41,213 nt of DNA from Acidobacteriota bacterium (GCA_016929335.1 JAFGIY010000083.1:1-41213); one strand, 5' to 3'. Numbered from the stretch's first letter, positions 16,628 to 24,948 are shown. Numbers and translations are program-made. The notes: a model not told the origin generated them from the sequence alone.

Positions 16628-17884
16628 CTAATTTAAGCGAATGCGATCGTAACCATCCTGTTCTGCCATATCCGATAAAATCACCTGATCTCCCGGTTTT
16701 AGACCCTCTTTGACTTCAATAGTATTCACTGAGCTTCGTCCAAGCTTCACCGAAATCCGCACCGCATGCCTTCCGTCCGGATCGAGTCTGAAGATGCTTA
16801 TCAGGCTGTCCGGCTGTCCTTGAACAGGGCGTCCGACAAAAATAACATCCTCCAGCTTTTCCAGGACAATGGTTCCATCCACGCTCAAGTCGGGCCGGGC
16901 CCCCCTAGGCAATTCTGCTTCCAGTCTTGCATCAACGGTTACTGTACCGTCTCTGACTGCCGGGTCAATGCGCGAGACCCTGCCGGGAATTAGGCCGTTG
17001 CGGGTATCTACAGAAACCTCCTGCCCAAGCTGAACATCTTTGGCTTGAGTTTCGGCGATATTAAGCTCCGCTTTGAGTTTGCCGGGATTGGCTATCCGCG
17101 CAAGGTTGGTTCCCACTGCAACCCGCTGTCCGACTTCAACCGGCAATTGATGCAGCACTCCCTCGACACCGGCTCGGACTTTCAACTGGTCCAATTGGCT
17201 CCTTCGAAGCGAATACAATGCACGCGCCTGATCAATCCGGGTCTTTTGCACCGCCAATTGCGCTCGAGTCGATTCCTGATTAATCTTGAGCCGCTGTTTT
17301 TCAATTTGAAGGCTCTGCGCCAAATGCTCGGCCGTAGCTTTCTTCAGCCTGAGGTCCAAGTCCGGGACAAGGCCATCTTTAGCCAGCTCCAGATTCGCTT
17401 CATAGCCCAGCTGCGCTTTCTGATATTCAGACTCGATTCTTGCCGTCTCGGCTGTCTGCGTCAGTTGTTGACTCTCCAGCTTGACTCGCAAATCATCATA
17501 GGATGTTTCCGCCGCTTTCCAGTTCCACTCGGCGTCAAGTGTTTCCTGTTCCAGCTGCGGATTGCTCAGTTCAAGCAAAACTGTGTCGCGGGTAACCCGC
17601 GCTCCAGCTTCCAGGAGTTTCTTTTCCACACGCCCCTCCGTTGCCGCAGGCACCCAGCGTATTTCTTCCGGAATAAGCTTCCCCAGACCTCGGACCTGTC
17701 GCAGCATAGGCCCACGCTTGACCGTATCAATCCAGATATTTGCCCTTTCCACTGAAGGCGCGGCAGGTTTCAGCCGCGATACATACCAGATTAAACCGCT
17801 AATGGATCCCAGGAGGATAACGCTAATGACAATCCGCTTGATCCAACGCAGCCGAGCCTGCGACTTTCGAGGTATATCCATCAT
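16628..17884 (-). CDS. HlyD/MacA-type periplasmic adaptor (membrane fusion protein)
   Basis: 418 residues. One N-terminal TM helix (about 17-35), then a beta-barrel/lipoyl region (about 60-105, VPAATEGRVEKKLLEAGARV), a long alpha-helical coiled-coil hairpin (about 110-225), the second lipoyl half (GVLHQLPVEVGQRVAVG) and C-terminal barrel/membrane-proximal domains. It would link inner-membrane ABC permeases to an outer-membrane channel; no TolC homologue lies in the window. First gene of the operon HlyD-ABC-ABC-RR-HK. There is no clear ribosome site before ATG 17884, and the sigma-54 promoter at 17899-17914 would start the transcript only about 4 bases upstream, so translation may be leaderless. 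Confidence 0.9.
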   Translation of the reverse strand: MMDIPRKSQARLRWIKRIVISVILLGSISGLIWYVSRLKPAAPSVERANIWIDTVKRGPMLRQVRGLGKLIPEEIRWVPAATEGRVEKKLLEAGARVTRDTVLLELSNPQLEQETLDAEWNWKAAETSYDDLRVKLESQQLTQTAETARIESEYQKAQLGYEANLELAKDGLVPDLDLRLKKATAEHLAQSLQIEKQRLKINQESTRAQLAVQKTRIDQARALYSLRRSQLDQLKVRAGVEGVLHQLPVEVGQRVAVGTNLARIANPGKLKAELNIAETQAKDVQLGQEVSVDTRNGLIPGRVSRIDPAVRDGTVTVDARLEAELPRGARPDLSVDGTIVLEKLEDVIFVGRPVQGQPDSLISIFRLDPDGRHAVRISVKLGRSSVNTIEVKEGLKPGDQVILSDMAEQDGYDRIRLN

Positions 17885-17898
17885 GGCATATACAACAA

Positions 17899-17914
17899 TG
17901 CACGAAAAAGGCCA
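17899..17914 (-). promoter_or_regulatory. Sigma-54 (-24/-12) promoter of the HlyD-ABC-ABC-RR-HK operon
   Basis: On the minus strand TGGCCTTTTTCGTGCA has TGGC and TGCA with the GG and GC at the correct spacing (consensus TGGCACG-N4-TTGCA). The predicted start is near 17888. It controls the operon that encodes a sigma-54 activator, which suggests autoregulation. The paired upstream sites at 17989-18026 support it. Confidence 0.6.
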
Positions 17915-17988
17915 ATGTGAGGCTATTTGCTAAATGGGTGCATAATAATACTTTGCTATGAGCATGGTGAATCACGAAGATTAATGAC

Positions 17989-18026
17989 TGTCCATAATTG
18001 GACATTAGCCATTGCAATTGTGGACA
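17989..18026 (-). promoter_or_regulatory. Paired upstream activator sites for the HlyD operon
   Basis: The near site (17989-18004) is a perfect palindrome, TGTCCATAATTGGACA (TGTCC-N6-GGACA). The far site (18011-18026, read on the minus strand) has a perfect TGTCC and a degenerate right half ending AAT. The far site at 5887-5902 has the same form. Distances to the GG of the -24 element are 76 and 113 bases, almost identical to the pair at 5887-5923. Confidence 0.7.
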
Positions 18027-18222
18027 TTTGAAGCAGCATCCCCAAATTCGCCGGGCTCTTGCACAGGCTGCATCTCGGAATTCCACGCCAATCTTCCATG
18101 ATCATTTACCCTGTCTTTATGCAAAAGGATTTTTGGCATGGAAGACATTCTCCGGGCGGATTGGAAGAGAGGTGGCATACAATGGGGATGGAGAGGAAAT
18201 ATTGAGATACCTTGGAGGCGTA

Positions 18223-19389
18223 ATGAGTGGCTACCACAAGCGCAACTGGGAACCGTTTCCGATGCATACAATTAAAAGAGCTGATCGTCCGACCACGGAG
18301 ATTCGCGAGGATCAAATTCAAAGAATCCATGAAAATGCGCATGGATTCAATCGGGCGCTGAACGGAGAATTCGGGCCTTTCATCCGGCAGGAAAGGAAAC
18401 GGTTTGCCACAAAACACCCTCTTTCTGCAGCTCTTGTATCCATGCAGAACACTCTGCGCAAAACAGTAGACGGCACGACCGCCGGCCAAACCGCGCCGAT
18501 CCCATCTGATCCTGAACTCATTGCGCGCCATATAAAGGAAACGGCATATTTCCTGAGAGCGGATGCAGTCGGTATCTGTAAACTGCCTTCCTATGCCGTC
18601 TATTCCCATTCGGCTGCTACAGGCGAACCAATCGAGCTCAAGCATGAATATGCCATAGCGATTTTAGTAGATCAGGATGCGAGAACTGCCGGGGCTACTA
18701 CCGGCCATGACTGGATCAGTAATTCCATGAGCTTCGTTGCATACTCGGCCTCAGGTTTCATTGCCTGTATTTTAGCGGACTACATTCGAAGGCTCGGATA
18801 TCCGGCGCGGGCGCATCACGCTTTCAGCTACCAGGTTGTAGTACCTCCAATTCTCCTTTGGGCCGGGCTGGGCGAGGTCAGCCGGATGAGTGAGTGCGTT
18901 ATTCATCCGTTCCTTGGCCCGAGATTCAAAGCCTCGGTTGTAACCACGGACCTGCCTATGCTTTGCGATCGGCCGATCGACTTTGGACTCCAGGACTTTT
19001 GCTCGAAATGCAAAAAGTGCGCGCGTTATTGCCCGTCCGGCGCATTGAGCGATGGCCGGAAAGTCATGTTCAACGGTTATGAGCGCTGGCCGGGGGATAT
19101 AAAGAAGTGCGTGTCTATGAGGGTCGGCAACCGGAAAGGAGCGAGCTGCGGAACATGCATGACTGTGTGCCCATGGAACAAGCCATACACGCCTCTGCAT
19201 CGGGCCGTCGGCTGGACCGTCCGCCGCTCTTCACTCGCGCGCAGTCTCGCTGTCCGGCTCGATGATGCTCTGGGATATGGACAGCCGGATCATTCCAAAA
19301 AATGGTGGTGGGACCTGGAAGATGAGACCGGGGATGGAACATTCAGAATCCCATCGGAAAAGAAAAACAGCTTTCCAGGGAATCAGTAA
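18223..19389 (+). CDS. Reductive-dehalogenase-like corrinoid/4Fe-4S protein, apparently cytoplasmic
   Basis: 388 residues from ATG 18223, which has GGAGG 4 bases upstream; the longer open frame has only a TTG at 17998 that overlaps the regulatory palindrome. The C-terminal third carries two [4Fe-4S] sets: C260, C263, C266 and C270 (CSKCKKCARYCP), then C296, C309, C312 and C316 (CGTCMTVCPW). The central region (about 150-250, with HDWISNSMSFVAYSASGF, ADYIRRLGYPA and GLGEVSR) follows the corrinoid-binding nitroreductase-like core of the RdhA/QueG superfamily. No Tat signal is seen and no RdhB anchor gene adjoins, unlike respiratory dehalogenases. A catabolic (non-respiratory) dehalogenase or an unrelated reductase is possible. 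It stands alone between the export block and the pectin cluster. Confidence 0.8.
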   Translation: MSGYHKRNWEPFPMHTIKRADRPTTEIREDQIQRIHENAHGFNRALNGEFGPFIRQERKRFATKHPLSAALVSMQNTLRKTVDGTTAGQTAPIPSDPELIARHIKETAYFLRADAVGICKLPSYAVYSHSAATGEPIELKHEYAIAILVDQDARTAGATTGHDWISNSMSFVAYSASGFIACILADYIRRLGYPARAHHAFSYQVVVPPILLWAGLGEVSRMSECVIHPFLGPRFKASVVTTDLPMLCDRPIDFGLQDFCSKCKKCARYCPSGALSDGRKVMFNGYERWPGDIKKCVSMRVGNRKGASCGTCMTVCPWNKPYTPLHRAVGWTVRRSSLARSLAVRLDDALGYGQPDHSKKWWWDLEDETGDGTFRIPSEKKNSFPGNQ

Positions 19390-19464
19390 TTCGCTTTGAT
19401 GCACAATTCCGGCTCTGCCGGAGGACTCACATAATTTGAAATTTCCGGGAGTGAGTGTGGGCAG

Positions 19465-19526
19465 TTCTTGGAGTCTTTAAGTTAATAAAACTCAAAGGTT
19501 CTAAGGCTCAATGACGCAAAGGAGCC
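19465..19526. repeat. Palindromic intergenic repeat, copy 1 (CTTGGAGTCTTT family)
   Basis: TTCTTGGAGTCTTTAAG and the following CTCAAAGGTTCTAAGG form an imperfect hairpin (CTTTAAGTT / AACTCAAAG, one mismatch). Related copies lie at 23036-23106 and 25029-25085. The surrounding 436-base gap (19390-19825) holds no gene and no convincing promoter that I can see. Confidence 0.6.
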
Positions 19527-19825
19527 ACAGATGATGCAAGCATCTTCTGGTTAAAATGGCGCTTCATACCCGGGGAAAGATGTCTTTGTGCGAAATCAGG
19601 AATTCTTCAGAACCCTTGATCCGGGAGTGCCGGATACACTGCTATGCGCTGCCATTTTGTATTTGACAGATTGGGATGAAAGCATAAGCTGCAAAGAGCA
19701 AAATCGGTGCGGATGCACAGGATTGTTTTCAGCGATCTCATCGGGCGCGTACGGATGCTTCCGATGATAATTAGGGAATAACGCCCGATATTCATGACAA
19801 TTCCATTGCCGGGATCATACGCACA

Positions 19826-21127
19826 ATGACCGAAAAAACAAAAGAAACCATTGGCAAATACCGTTGGATCATCTGCAGTCTTCTATTTTTCGCAACCACC
19901 ATAAACTATGTCGATCGGGCGGTTCTCGGAGTTCTCGCTCCGCTTCTTCGCACCGAGATCGGGTGGACGGACCAGGTGTATGGAGTGATCAGCGGCGCTT
20001 TTACGCTCTCCTATGCGATCGGCTTTCTTTTTGCCGGCTGGTTTATCGATAAAGTCGGAACGCGCATCGGATATACGCTTTATCTCGCTCTGTGGTCTCT
20101 TGCCTCCGCGGCGCACGCATTTGCCCGGTCCGCATTCGGATTCGGAATGGCGCGGTTCGCGCTCGGCATCGGCGAATCGGGCAACTTCCCGGCTGCAATA
20201 AAAACAGTGGCAGAATGGTTCCCCAGAAAAGAGCGGGCACTGGCGACGGGAATCTTCAATGCAGGATCCAATGTCGGCGCCGTTGTAGCCCCGCTGGTTG
20301 TTCCCTGGCTGGCGCTTACCTGGGGCTGGCAATCCGCATTTATCGTCACGGGTCTGGCGGGATTGATCTGGATAGCGTTCTGGTATCCGATGTATCACAA
20401 GCCGAACATGCACCCGCACATTTCTAAAAAAGAACTTGCCCATATCGAAAGCGATCCTCCGGACACCGAATCGAAAGTGCGATGGGTGGAATTGTTGCCG
20501 CATAAACAGACATGGGCATTTGCCATCGGAAAGTTTCTCACCGATTCGATCTGGTGGTTTTATCTTTTCTGGTTCCCGCTCTTTATGAATGACCGCTTCG
20601 GCGTTGATCTGAAAAGCATCGGGCTCCCGATGATCACCGTCTATCTTCTTGCTGATGTTGGATCTGTAGGCGGAGGCTGGCTAAGCTCCTTTCTTCTGGG
20701 CCGGGGGTGGACGACGAACGCGGCCCGCAAAACGGCCATGCTTGTATGCGCATTGTTGATTCTCCCTGTGGCGCTGGCCCCGCACGTTTCAGGAAAGTGG
20801 ATTGCCGTGTGGCTAATTGGCGTTGCGGCGGCCGCTCATCAGGGTTTTTCGGCAAATATCTTCACGCTGACATCGGATATGTTTCCGCGCAAAGCCGTCG
20901 GCTCCGTCGTCGGAATCGGAGGCTTTTTCGGCGCCATGGGCGGATTCCTGATGAATCTCGGCGCCGGATGGCTCCGGCAGAATACGGGAAGCTATGCGGT
21001 CATGTTCATGATTGCCGGCTCAACCTACCTTTGCGCGCTCCTAATAATGCATTTGTTGGTCCCCAAGCTCGAACCTGCAAAGATTGATCAACAGACGCAC
21101 GAATCGGCGGACATATCCCGGGGATGA
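19826..21127 (+). CDS. exuT: MFS hexuronate-type transporter (ACS family, ExuT-like)
   Basis: 433 residues with 12 predicted TM helices. The family signature near TM1 (FFATTINYVDRAVLGVLAPLL) and the loop 2-3 motif (GWFIDKVGTRIGY) are those of the anion:cation symporter group that carries galacturonate and glucuronate. GIGESGNFPAAIKTVAEWFPRKERALATGIF is another conserved block of this group. The gene starts a run of uronate-catabolic genes and overlaps the KDG kinase start by 4 bases, so the two are translationally coupled. Together this points to uptake of galacturonate or unsaturated uronates released from pectin. The ribosome site is weak. The exact substrate is inferred from neighbours. 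Confidence 0.88.
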   Translation: MTEKTKETIGKYRWIICSLLFFATTINYVDRAVLGVLAPLLRTEIGWTDQVYGVISGAFTLSYAIGFLFAGWFIDKVGTRIGYTLYLALWSLASAAHAFARSAFGFGMARFALGIGESGNFPAAIKTVAEWFPRKERALATGIFNAGSNVGAVVAPLVVPWLALTWGWQSAFIVTGLAGLIWIAFWYPMYHKPNMHPHISKKELAHIESDPPDTESKVRWVELLPHKQTWAFAIGKFLTDSIWWFYLFWFPLFMNDRFGVDLKSIGLPMITVYLLADVGSVGGGWLSSFLLGRGWTTNAARKTAMLVCALLILPVALAPHVSGKWIAVWLIGVAAAAHQGFSANIFTLTSDMFPRKAVGSVVGIGGFFGAMGGFLMNLGAGWLRQNTGSYAVMFMIAGSTYLCALLIMHLLVPKLEPAKIDQQTHESADISRG

Positions 21128-22215
21128 AAATGGGACTAAAAATTAAGCCGCAGGCGGAGACATTGTATGACTTGATTTCGCTCGGCGAATGCATGATTCG
21201 ACTTTCGCCGGCCGGACATCAACGCATTGAATTTGCGCCATCGCTGGAAGTGTGGGTCGGCGGCGGTGAATATAATGTTGCTTATGCGCTGTCGCGCCTC
21301 GGCCTGCGAACCGGATGGATTGGCGGGCTCAATGATTCGCCGATGGGAGCCATCATAAGAAACCATGCCCGCTCGGCCTGCATAAATATTGATTTCGCCG
21401 TCAACCGCAAATATGACGGGATGGGCAGGAAAGACCGTATCGGCCTGAACTTCACAGAGGTCGGATCCGGTGCCCGAGCATCCGCCACATTTTACGACCG
21501 CGCGAATTCCGCAACCGCCGGAATCCGCCCCGGCGAAATCGATTGGGAAAAGCTGTTCATCGAAAAAGGCGTTCGCTGGTTTCACACCGGAGGTATCTTC
21601 ACTGCGCTTACGGAATCAACCCGCAAAGTCGCAGCAGAAGCGGTTAAAGCGGCTCATGCAGCGGGAACTGTCGTGTCGTATGACCTGAATTTCCGATCCA
21701 GGTTGTGGAGCAGCAAAGAAGCGATCGAGACGACTAGGCCGCTTGTCCCATACATGGACTGCCTGATAGGCAACGAGGAAGACTTTCAAAAAGTATTAGG
21801 GTATGGAGTGGAAGGTGTGGATGTTGAAAAAGGGGGGATCGAAACCGCGGCATTTGAAGCAATGATCGCCGGAGTCGTGAAGGATTTTCCCGATGTGAAA
21901 GTCATCGGAACAACGCTGCGCAGCGTGAAGTCCGCAGGCGTTAACGACTGGTCTGCTCTCATGTGGCATGAAGGCACTTTCTACAGGGGGCCCTTTATGC
22001 CCGGACTGGATATTGAAGATCGAGTCGGAGGAGGCGATGGATTTGCCTCCGGATTCATCTACGGACTCCTGACGGATCGCGATGCGCAGCAATGCGTGAA
22101 CCTGGGTGTTGCCCATGGAGCCCTGCTGATGACAACGCGCGGGGACACAAGCATGATCACGCTCGATGAATTGTTGCATGTTGCAGCAGGCGGCAGCGCC
22201 AGAATCAAGCGGTAG
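21124..22215 (+). CDS. kdgK: 2-keto-3-deoxygluconate kinase (PfkB family)
   Basis: 363 residues. It phosphorylates 2-keto-3-deoxygluconate (KDG) to KDPG with ATP. The PfkB fold shows the N-terminal substrate motif GGGEYNVAYALSRLG (46-60) and the C-terminal catalytic motif DRVGGGDGFASG (299-310) with the base D305. The family more often has GAGD; GGGD is a mild variant. It overlaps the transporter gene by 4 bases and is 8 bases from kduD, so the genes form one operon. The product feeds the KDPG aldolase at 23140. Other PfkB sugars are possible, but the context is strong. Confidence 0.88.
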   Translation: MKMGLKIKPQAETLYDLISLGECMIRLSPAGHQRIEFAPSLEVWVGGGEYNVAYALSRLGLRTGWIGGLNDSPMGAIIRNHARSACINIDFAVNRKYDGMGRKDRIGLNFTEVGSGARASATFYDRANSATAGIRPGEIDWEKLFIEKGVRWFHTGGIFTALTESTRKVAAEAVKAAHAAGTVVSYDLNFRSRLWSSKEAIETTRPLVPYMDCLIGNEEDFQKVLGYGVEGVDVEKGGIETAAFEAMIAGVVKDFPDVKVIGTTLRSVKSAGVNDWSALMWHEGTFYRGPFMPGLDIEDRVGGGDGFASGFIYGLLTDRDAQQCVNLGVAHGALLMTTRGDTSMITLDELLHVAAGGSARIKR

Positions 22216-22223
22216 GAGACAAT

Positions 22224-22994
22224 ATGACCGGTTCGAATGTGTTGTCGATGTTCAGCCTGAAAGGCAGGACTGCCGTCGTTACGGGCGCAAGCACAGGACT
22301 GGGGCAAGGCATGTCTTTGGGATTATCCGAGGCGGGCGCGGATCTTGTTCTGGTCGACTGTGTGCCGAGCAGTGATACTGCCGAACGGATCAGGCAGGGC
22401 GGAGGGAATGCGGAAATTGTTGTTGCCGACCTGATGCAGATGGAATCCATCCCGTCGGTGATTAACGCGGCAATCTCGGCGTTCGGCAGGATTGATATCC
22501 TGGTGAATAATGCGGGAATCATTCGAAGAGCGGATGCCATCGATTTTTCGGAAAAGGACTGGGATGAGGTAATGCAGTTGAATTCCAAAACCGTTTTTTT
22601 CCTGGCGCAGGCGGCAGCAAAAGATATGATGAAGCGGCGGTACGGCAGAATCATCAACACCGCCTCGCTTCTTTCTTTTCAGGGCGGAATCCGGGTCCCA
22701 TCCTATTCTGCAAGCAAGGGCGCCGTTGCCCAGATAACGAAGGCGCTGGCGAATGAATGGGCGAAATATGGAATTACGGTGAATGCGATTGCTCCCGGAT
22801 ATATGGCCACCAATAATACGAAAGCGCTCAGGGAAGATCCGGTGCGGAGCCGGTCCATTTCCGAACGCATACCCGCAGGAAGATGGGGCATGCCTGAGGA
22901 TCTGAAAGGCGCTGTGGTTTTTCTGGCCTCCGCCGCTTCCGAATATGTGAACGGACATGTCCTGGTCGTCGATGGGGGTTGGCTGGCTCGATAA
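22224..22994 (+). CDS. kduD: 2-dehydro-3-deoxy-D-gluconate 5-dehydrogenase (KduD)
   Basis: 256 residues, ATG behind TAGGAGA. A classical short-chain dehydrogenase: NAD-binding TGASTGLG (20-27), NNAG (95-98), catalytic S148, Y161 and K165 (YSASK). It reduces 2,5-diketo-3-deoxygluconate (DKII) to KDG, the step after KduI in the breakdown of unsaturated uronates from pectin lyases. Its place between KDG kinase and KDPG aldolase, with kduI convergent nearby, supports this over a generic sugar dehydrogenase. A weak hairpin plus T-run follows the stop codon. Confidence 0.9.
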   Translation: MTGSNVLSMFSLKGRTAVVTGASTGLGQGMSLGLSEAGADLVLVDCVPSSDTAERIRQGGGNAEIVVADLMQMESIPSVINAAISAFGRIDILVNNAGIIRRADAIDFSEKDWDEVMQLNSKTVFFLAQAAAKDMMKRRYGRIINTASLLSFQGGIRVPSYSASKGAVAQITKALANEWAKYGITVNAIAPGYMATNNTKALREDPVRSRSISERIPAGRWGMPEDLKGAVVFLASAASEYVNGHVLVVDGGWLAR

Positions 22995-23016
22995 CCCGTA
23001 ATCGCCGGGCGTTTTT
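22995..23016 (+). terminator. Weak intrinsic terminator after kduD
   Basis: CCCG / CGGG form a 4-bp stem with a 7-base loop, and TTTTT follows two bases later. The stem is short, so read-through into the aldolase gene is likely. Confidence 0.4.
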
Positions 23017-23035
23017 ATTGGGCTTCAGAGAATTA

Positions 23036-23106
23036 GAGGCTTGGGGCTTTGGAGTCTTTGAGTTTTCATCAATTAACATCAAAGTCTCAAAGACTCCAAG
23101 GCTCTA
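23036..23106. repeat. Palindromic intergenic repeat, copy 2 (best preserved)
   Basis: TTGGAGTCTTTGAG (23049-23062) and CTCAAAGACTCCAA (23086-23099) are perfect 14-bp reverse complements around a 23-base loop. Outer bases (TTAGAGG... / ...GGCTCTAA) extend the symmetry. It lies in the 145-base gap between kduD and the aldolase gene. Confidence 0.85.
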
Positions 23107-23139
23107 AATATTGCATTTCAAGAACAGGCGCGAAACCGG

Positions 23140-23799
23140 ATGTCTCGTGAAAACACGATAAGGCAAATTCACGATCTGGGTGTTGTTGCCGTTATCAGGC
23201 TGCAGGATGCAAACAGACTGTCCAGGGTTGTTGAAGCGATACGATCAGGAGGTGTGAAGGCGATCGAGATAACCATGACGGTGCCGAATGCCACAGCCAT
23301 GATCCGGTCCCTGACCGCAAGCCTTCCATCGGATGTATTGCTCGGCGCGGGCACGGTCACAAATCCCAAAGCAGCGGAAGAGGTCATTAACGCCGGTGCG
23401 CAATTTGTCGTATCGCCGGTTCTTAATCTGGACATGATCAAAGTCTGCAACGCTGCGGATATTGCAGTGCTGCCGGGCTGTTTTACGCCGACGGAGATAT
23501 TTTCCGCATGGGACGCCGGCGCTGATGCCATCAAAATATTCCCGGCAACCTCATTGGGACCGAAATTTTTAAAGGACATCGCCGGACCCTTCCCCTACAT
23601 AAAAATGATGCCGACCGGAGGTGTGACCATAGAAAACGTCGGAGAATGGATCGCTGCCGGCGCCTTTGCTGTTGGAATGGGAAGCGCTCTGCTGGATAAA
23701 AAGGCAATCGAGCAGGGAAATTATGCAATCCTCACGGAGCTGTCTTCGCGCTTGCACTCGAACTTTAGAATGGCGGCCGAAACCTATCGGAAAAGGTGA
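23140..23799 (+). CDS. eda: 2-keto-3-deoxy-6-phosphogluconate (KDPG) aldolase
   Basis: 219 residues. It cleaves KDPG to pyruvate and glyceraldehyde-3-phosphate. The Schiff-base lysine is K132 (IKIFPA). E43 lies in AIEITMTVP, the phosphate and substrate loops are LLGAGTV and LPGCFTPTE, and a phosphate-binding MPTGGV motif follows. The ITMTVP form lacks the arginine found in the E. coli enzyme (TLRTP) but is the usual form in Gram-positive-type KdgA/Eda. The ribosome site is poor and a hairpin repeat lies upstream, so expression may be lower than for the first operon genes. It completes the pathway from galacturonate-derived KDG to central metabolism. Confidence 0.92.
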   Translation: MSRENTIRQIHDLGVVAVIRLQDANRLSRVVEAIRSGGVKAIEITMTVPNATAMIRSLTASLPSDVLLGAGTVTNPKAAEEVINAGAQFVVSPVLNLDMIKVCNAADIAVLPGCFTPTEIFSAWDAGADAIKIFPATSLGPKFLKDIAGPFPYIKMMPTGGVTIENVGEWIAAGAFAVGMGSALLDKKAIEQGNYAILTELSSRLHSNFRMAAETYRKR

Positions 23800-23829
23800 A
23801 GGATTTCCCGCGAATTACATGCGTTTTTT

Positions 23830-24660
23830 CTACAGCAGCTGAGCGGGCGTTACTCCATCCATATCGTCAAATGCCTGATTTTCTCCCCCCATAGCCCAGA
23901 CAAAGCGATAGGAGCCGGTGCCGACGCCGGAGTGAATGGACCACTCAGGGGAAAGCACAACCTGTTTCTCCCGGACGACGATATGACGCGTCTCCTCAGG
24001 TTCACCAAGAAGATGGAATACACAGCCTTGCGGCGGCAGGCTGAAATAGCAGTAAACCTCCGTGCGCCGGTTATGGGTATGCGGCGGAAAAGTATTCCAG
24101 ACACTCCCTTCATGAAGCTCGGTAAATCCCATCACCAACTGGCAGCTCCGGATCCCTTTGAGGTGTATGTACTGGCGGATCGTGCGTCTGTTTGCATCGG
24201 CCTGGGAACCCAAGTCTATGACATTGGCCTTGTCGAGTCCCGCATGCGTCGTGGGATAGTCGGCATGAGCCGGATAGGAAACGAGGTAGAAGCATGCGGG
24301 GATTTTGGCGCTGTCACTGGCAAAACTTACGTTCCGGCTGCCGCGCCCGATGTATAAGCATTCCAGCGGCGCAAGTCGGAATTCCTGCCCATCCACTGAA
24401 ATGGTTCCTGCGGCGCCGAGATTCAGGATCCCCAATTCGCGTCGTTCGCAGAAGAAACGGCACGCCATCTCCTGTCCCGCCTCAAGATGGAGCGGCGAAT
24501 CGCCCGGCATGGCTCCGCCGACTACGGCACGGTCTACATCCGTATAAACCAGCTGCATGCGACCGGCTTCGAAAAGATTGTCGATCAGAAAATGCTGCCG
24601 CAACTCTTCACTTGTCAAGGCACGGTATGCCCGTTCATCTGCCGTCCGTATGATTCTCAC
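23830..24660 (-). CDS. kduI: 5-dehydro-4-deoxy-D-glucuronate isomerase (KduI)
   Basis: 276 residues, starting at GTG 24660 with GGAGG about 5 bases upstream (no ATG fits). It converts 5-keto-4-deoxyuronate (DKI) to DKII, the substrate of KduD. The zinc ligands of this cupin-like family are visible as H194, H196, E201 and H243, each two residues lower than in the E. coli enzyme. Length is normal. It converges with the aldolase gene (30-base gap), so it is transcribed separately from the rest of the pathway. Its presence shows that unsaturated uronates, made by pectate lyases, are used. No lyase or unsaturated-glucuronyl hydrolase is in the window. Confidence 0.95.
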   Translation of the reverse strand: MRIIRTADERAYRALTSEELRQHFLIDNLFEAGRMQLVYTDVDRAVVGGAMPGDSPLHLEAGQEMACRFFCERRELGILNLGAAGTISVDGQEFRLAPLECLYIGRGSRNVSFASDSAKIPACFYLVSYPAHADYPTTHAGLDKANVIDLGSQADANRRTIRQYIHLKGIRSCQLVMGFTELHEGSVWNTFPPHTHNRRTEVYCYFSLPPQGCVFHLLGEPEETRHIVVREKQVVLSPEWSIHSGVGTGSYRFVWAMGGENQAFDDMDGVTPAQLL

Positions 24661-24684
24661 AAATCCTCCATGGATAAAACTCGT

Positions 24685-24948
24685 TTAGTTCGCTGATTTG
24701 GAATAGGGCATTACCGATATCCGGATCGGGGAGAGCAGTTCATTCCAGGCCTCATCCCGGACATGAATTCTGCTCAGCTCTTTTTCGTTGAGCTCGGCGA
24801 GATCTCTGAATGAGAGTTCGAGTGTTTGATTTCTGCGCTCCATAGGAAGCGGATTTACGGCCTTTACTTTGAGCAGGACAGATTCTGCCGGCAATAAGAC
24901 CGCCATAAGTGCAAACATCGCTGCAAAGGCTGTCCTACATTGAATCAT
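24685..24948 (-). pseudogene. Truncated secreted protein resembling the start of DUF4861 proteins
   Basis: 87 residues from ATG 24948 (GGGAG 8 bases upstream; an ATG at 24966 is less likely). Hydrophobic residues near 6-21 form a signal peptide. The segment VNPLPMERRNQTLELSFRDL followed by DEAWNELLS resembles, from memory, the first beta-strands of DUF4861 proteins, which normally run to several hundred residues and occur in rhamnogalacturonan-degradation loci. Here the frame stops after about 65 mature residues, so I read it as a remnant. A genuine small secreted protein cannot be excluded. It lies 24 bases upstream of kduI on the same strand and may share its transcript. Confidence 0.45.

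Noticed and set aside
17998..18222. 75-codon N-terminal extension of the dehalogenase-like gene
   Set aside because: It starts with TTG within the regulatory palindrome, has no ribosome site and no Tat signal; ATG 18223 has GGAGG.
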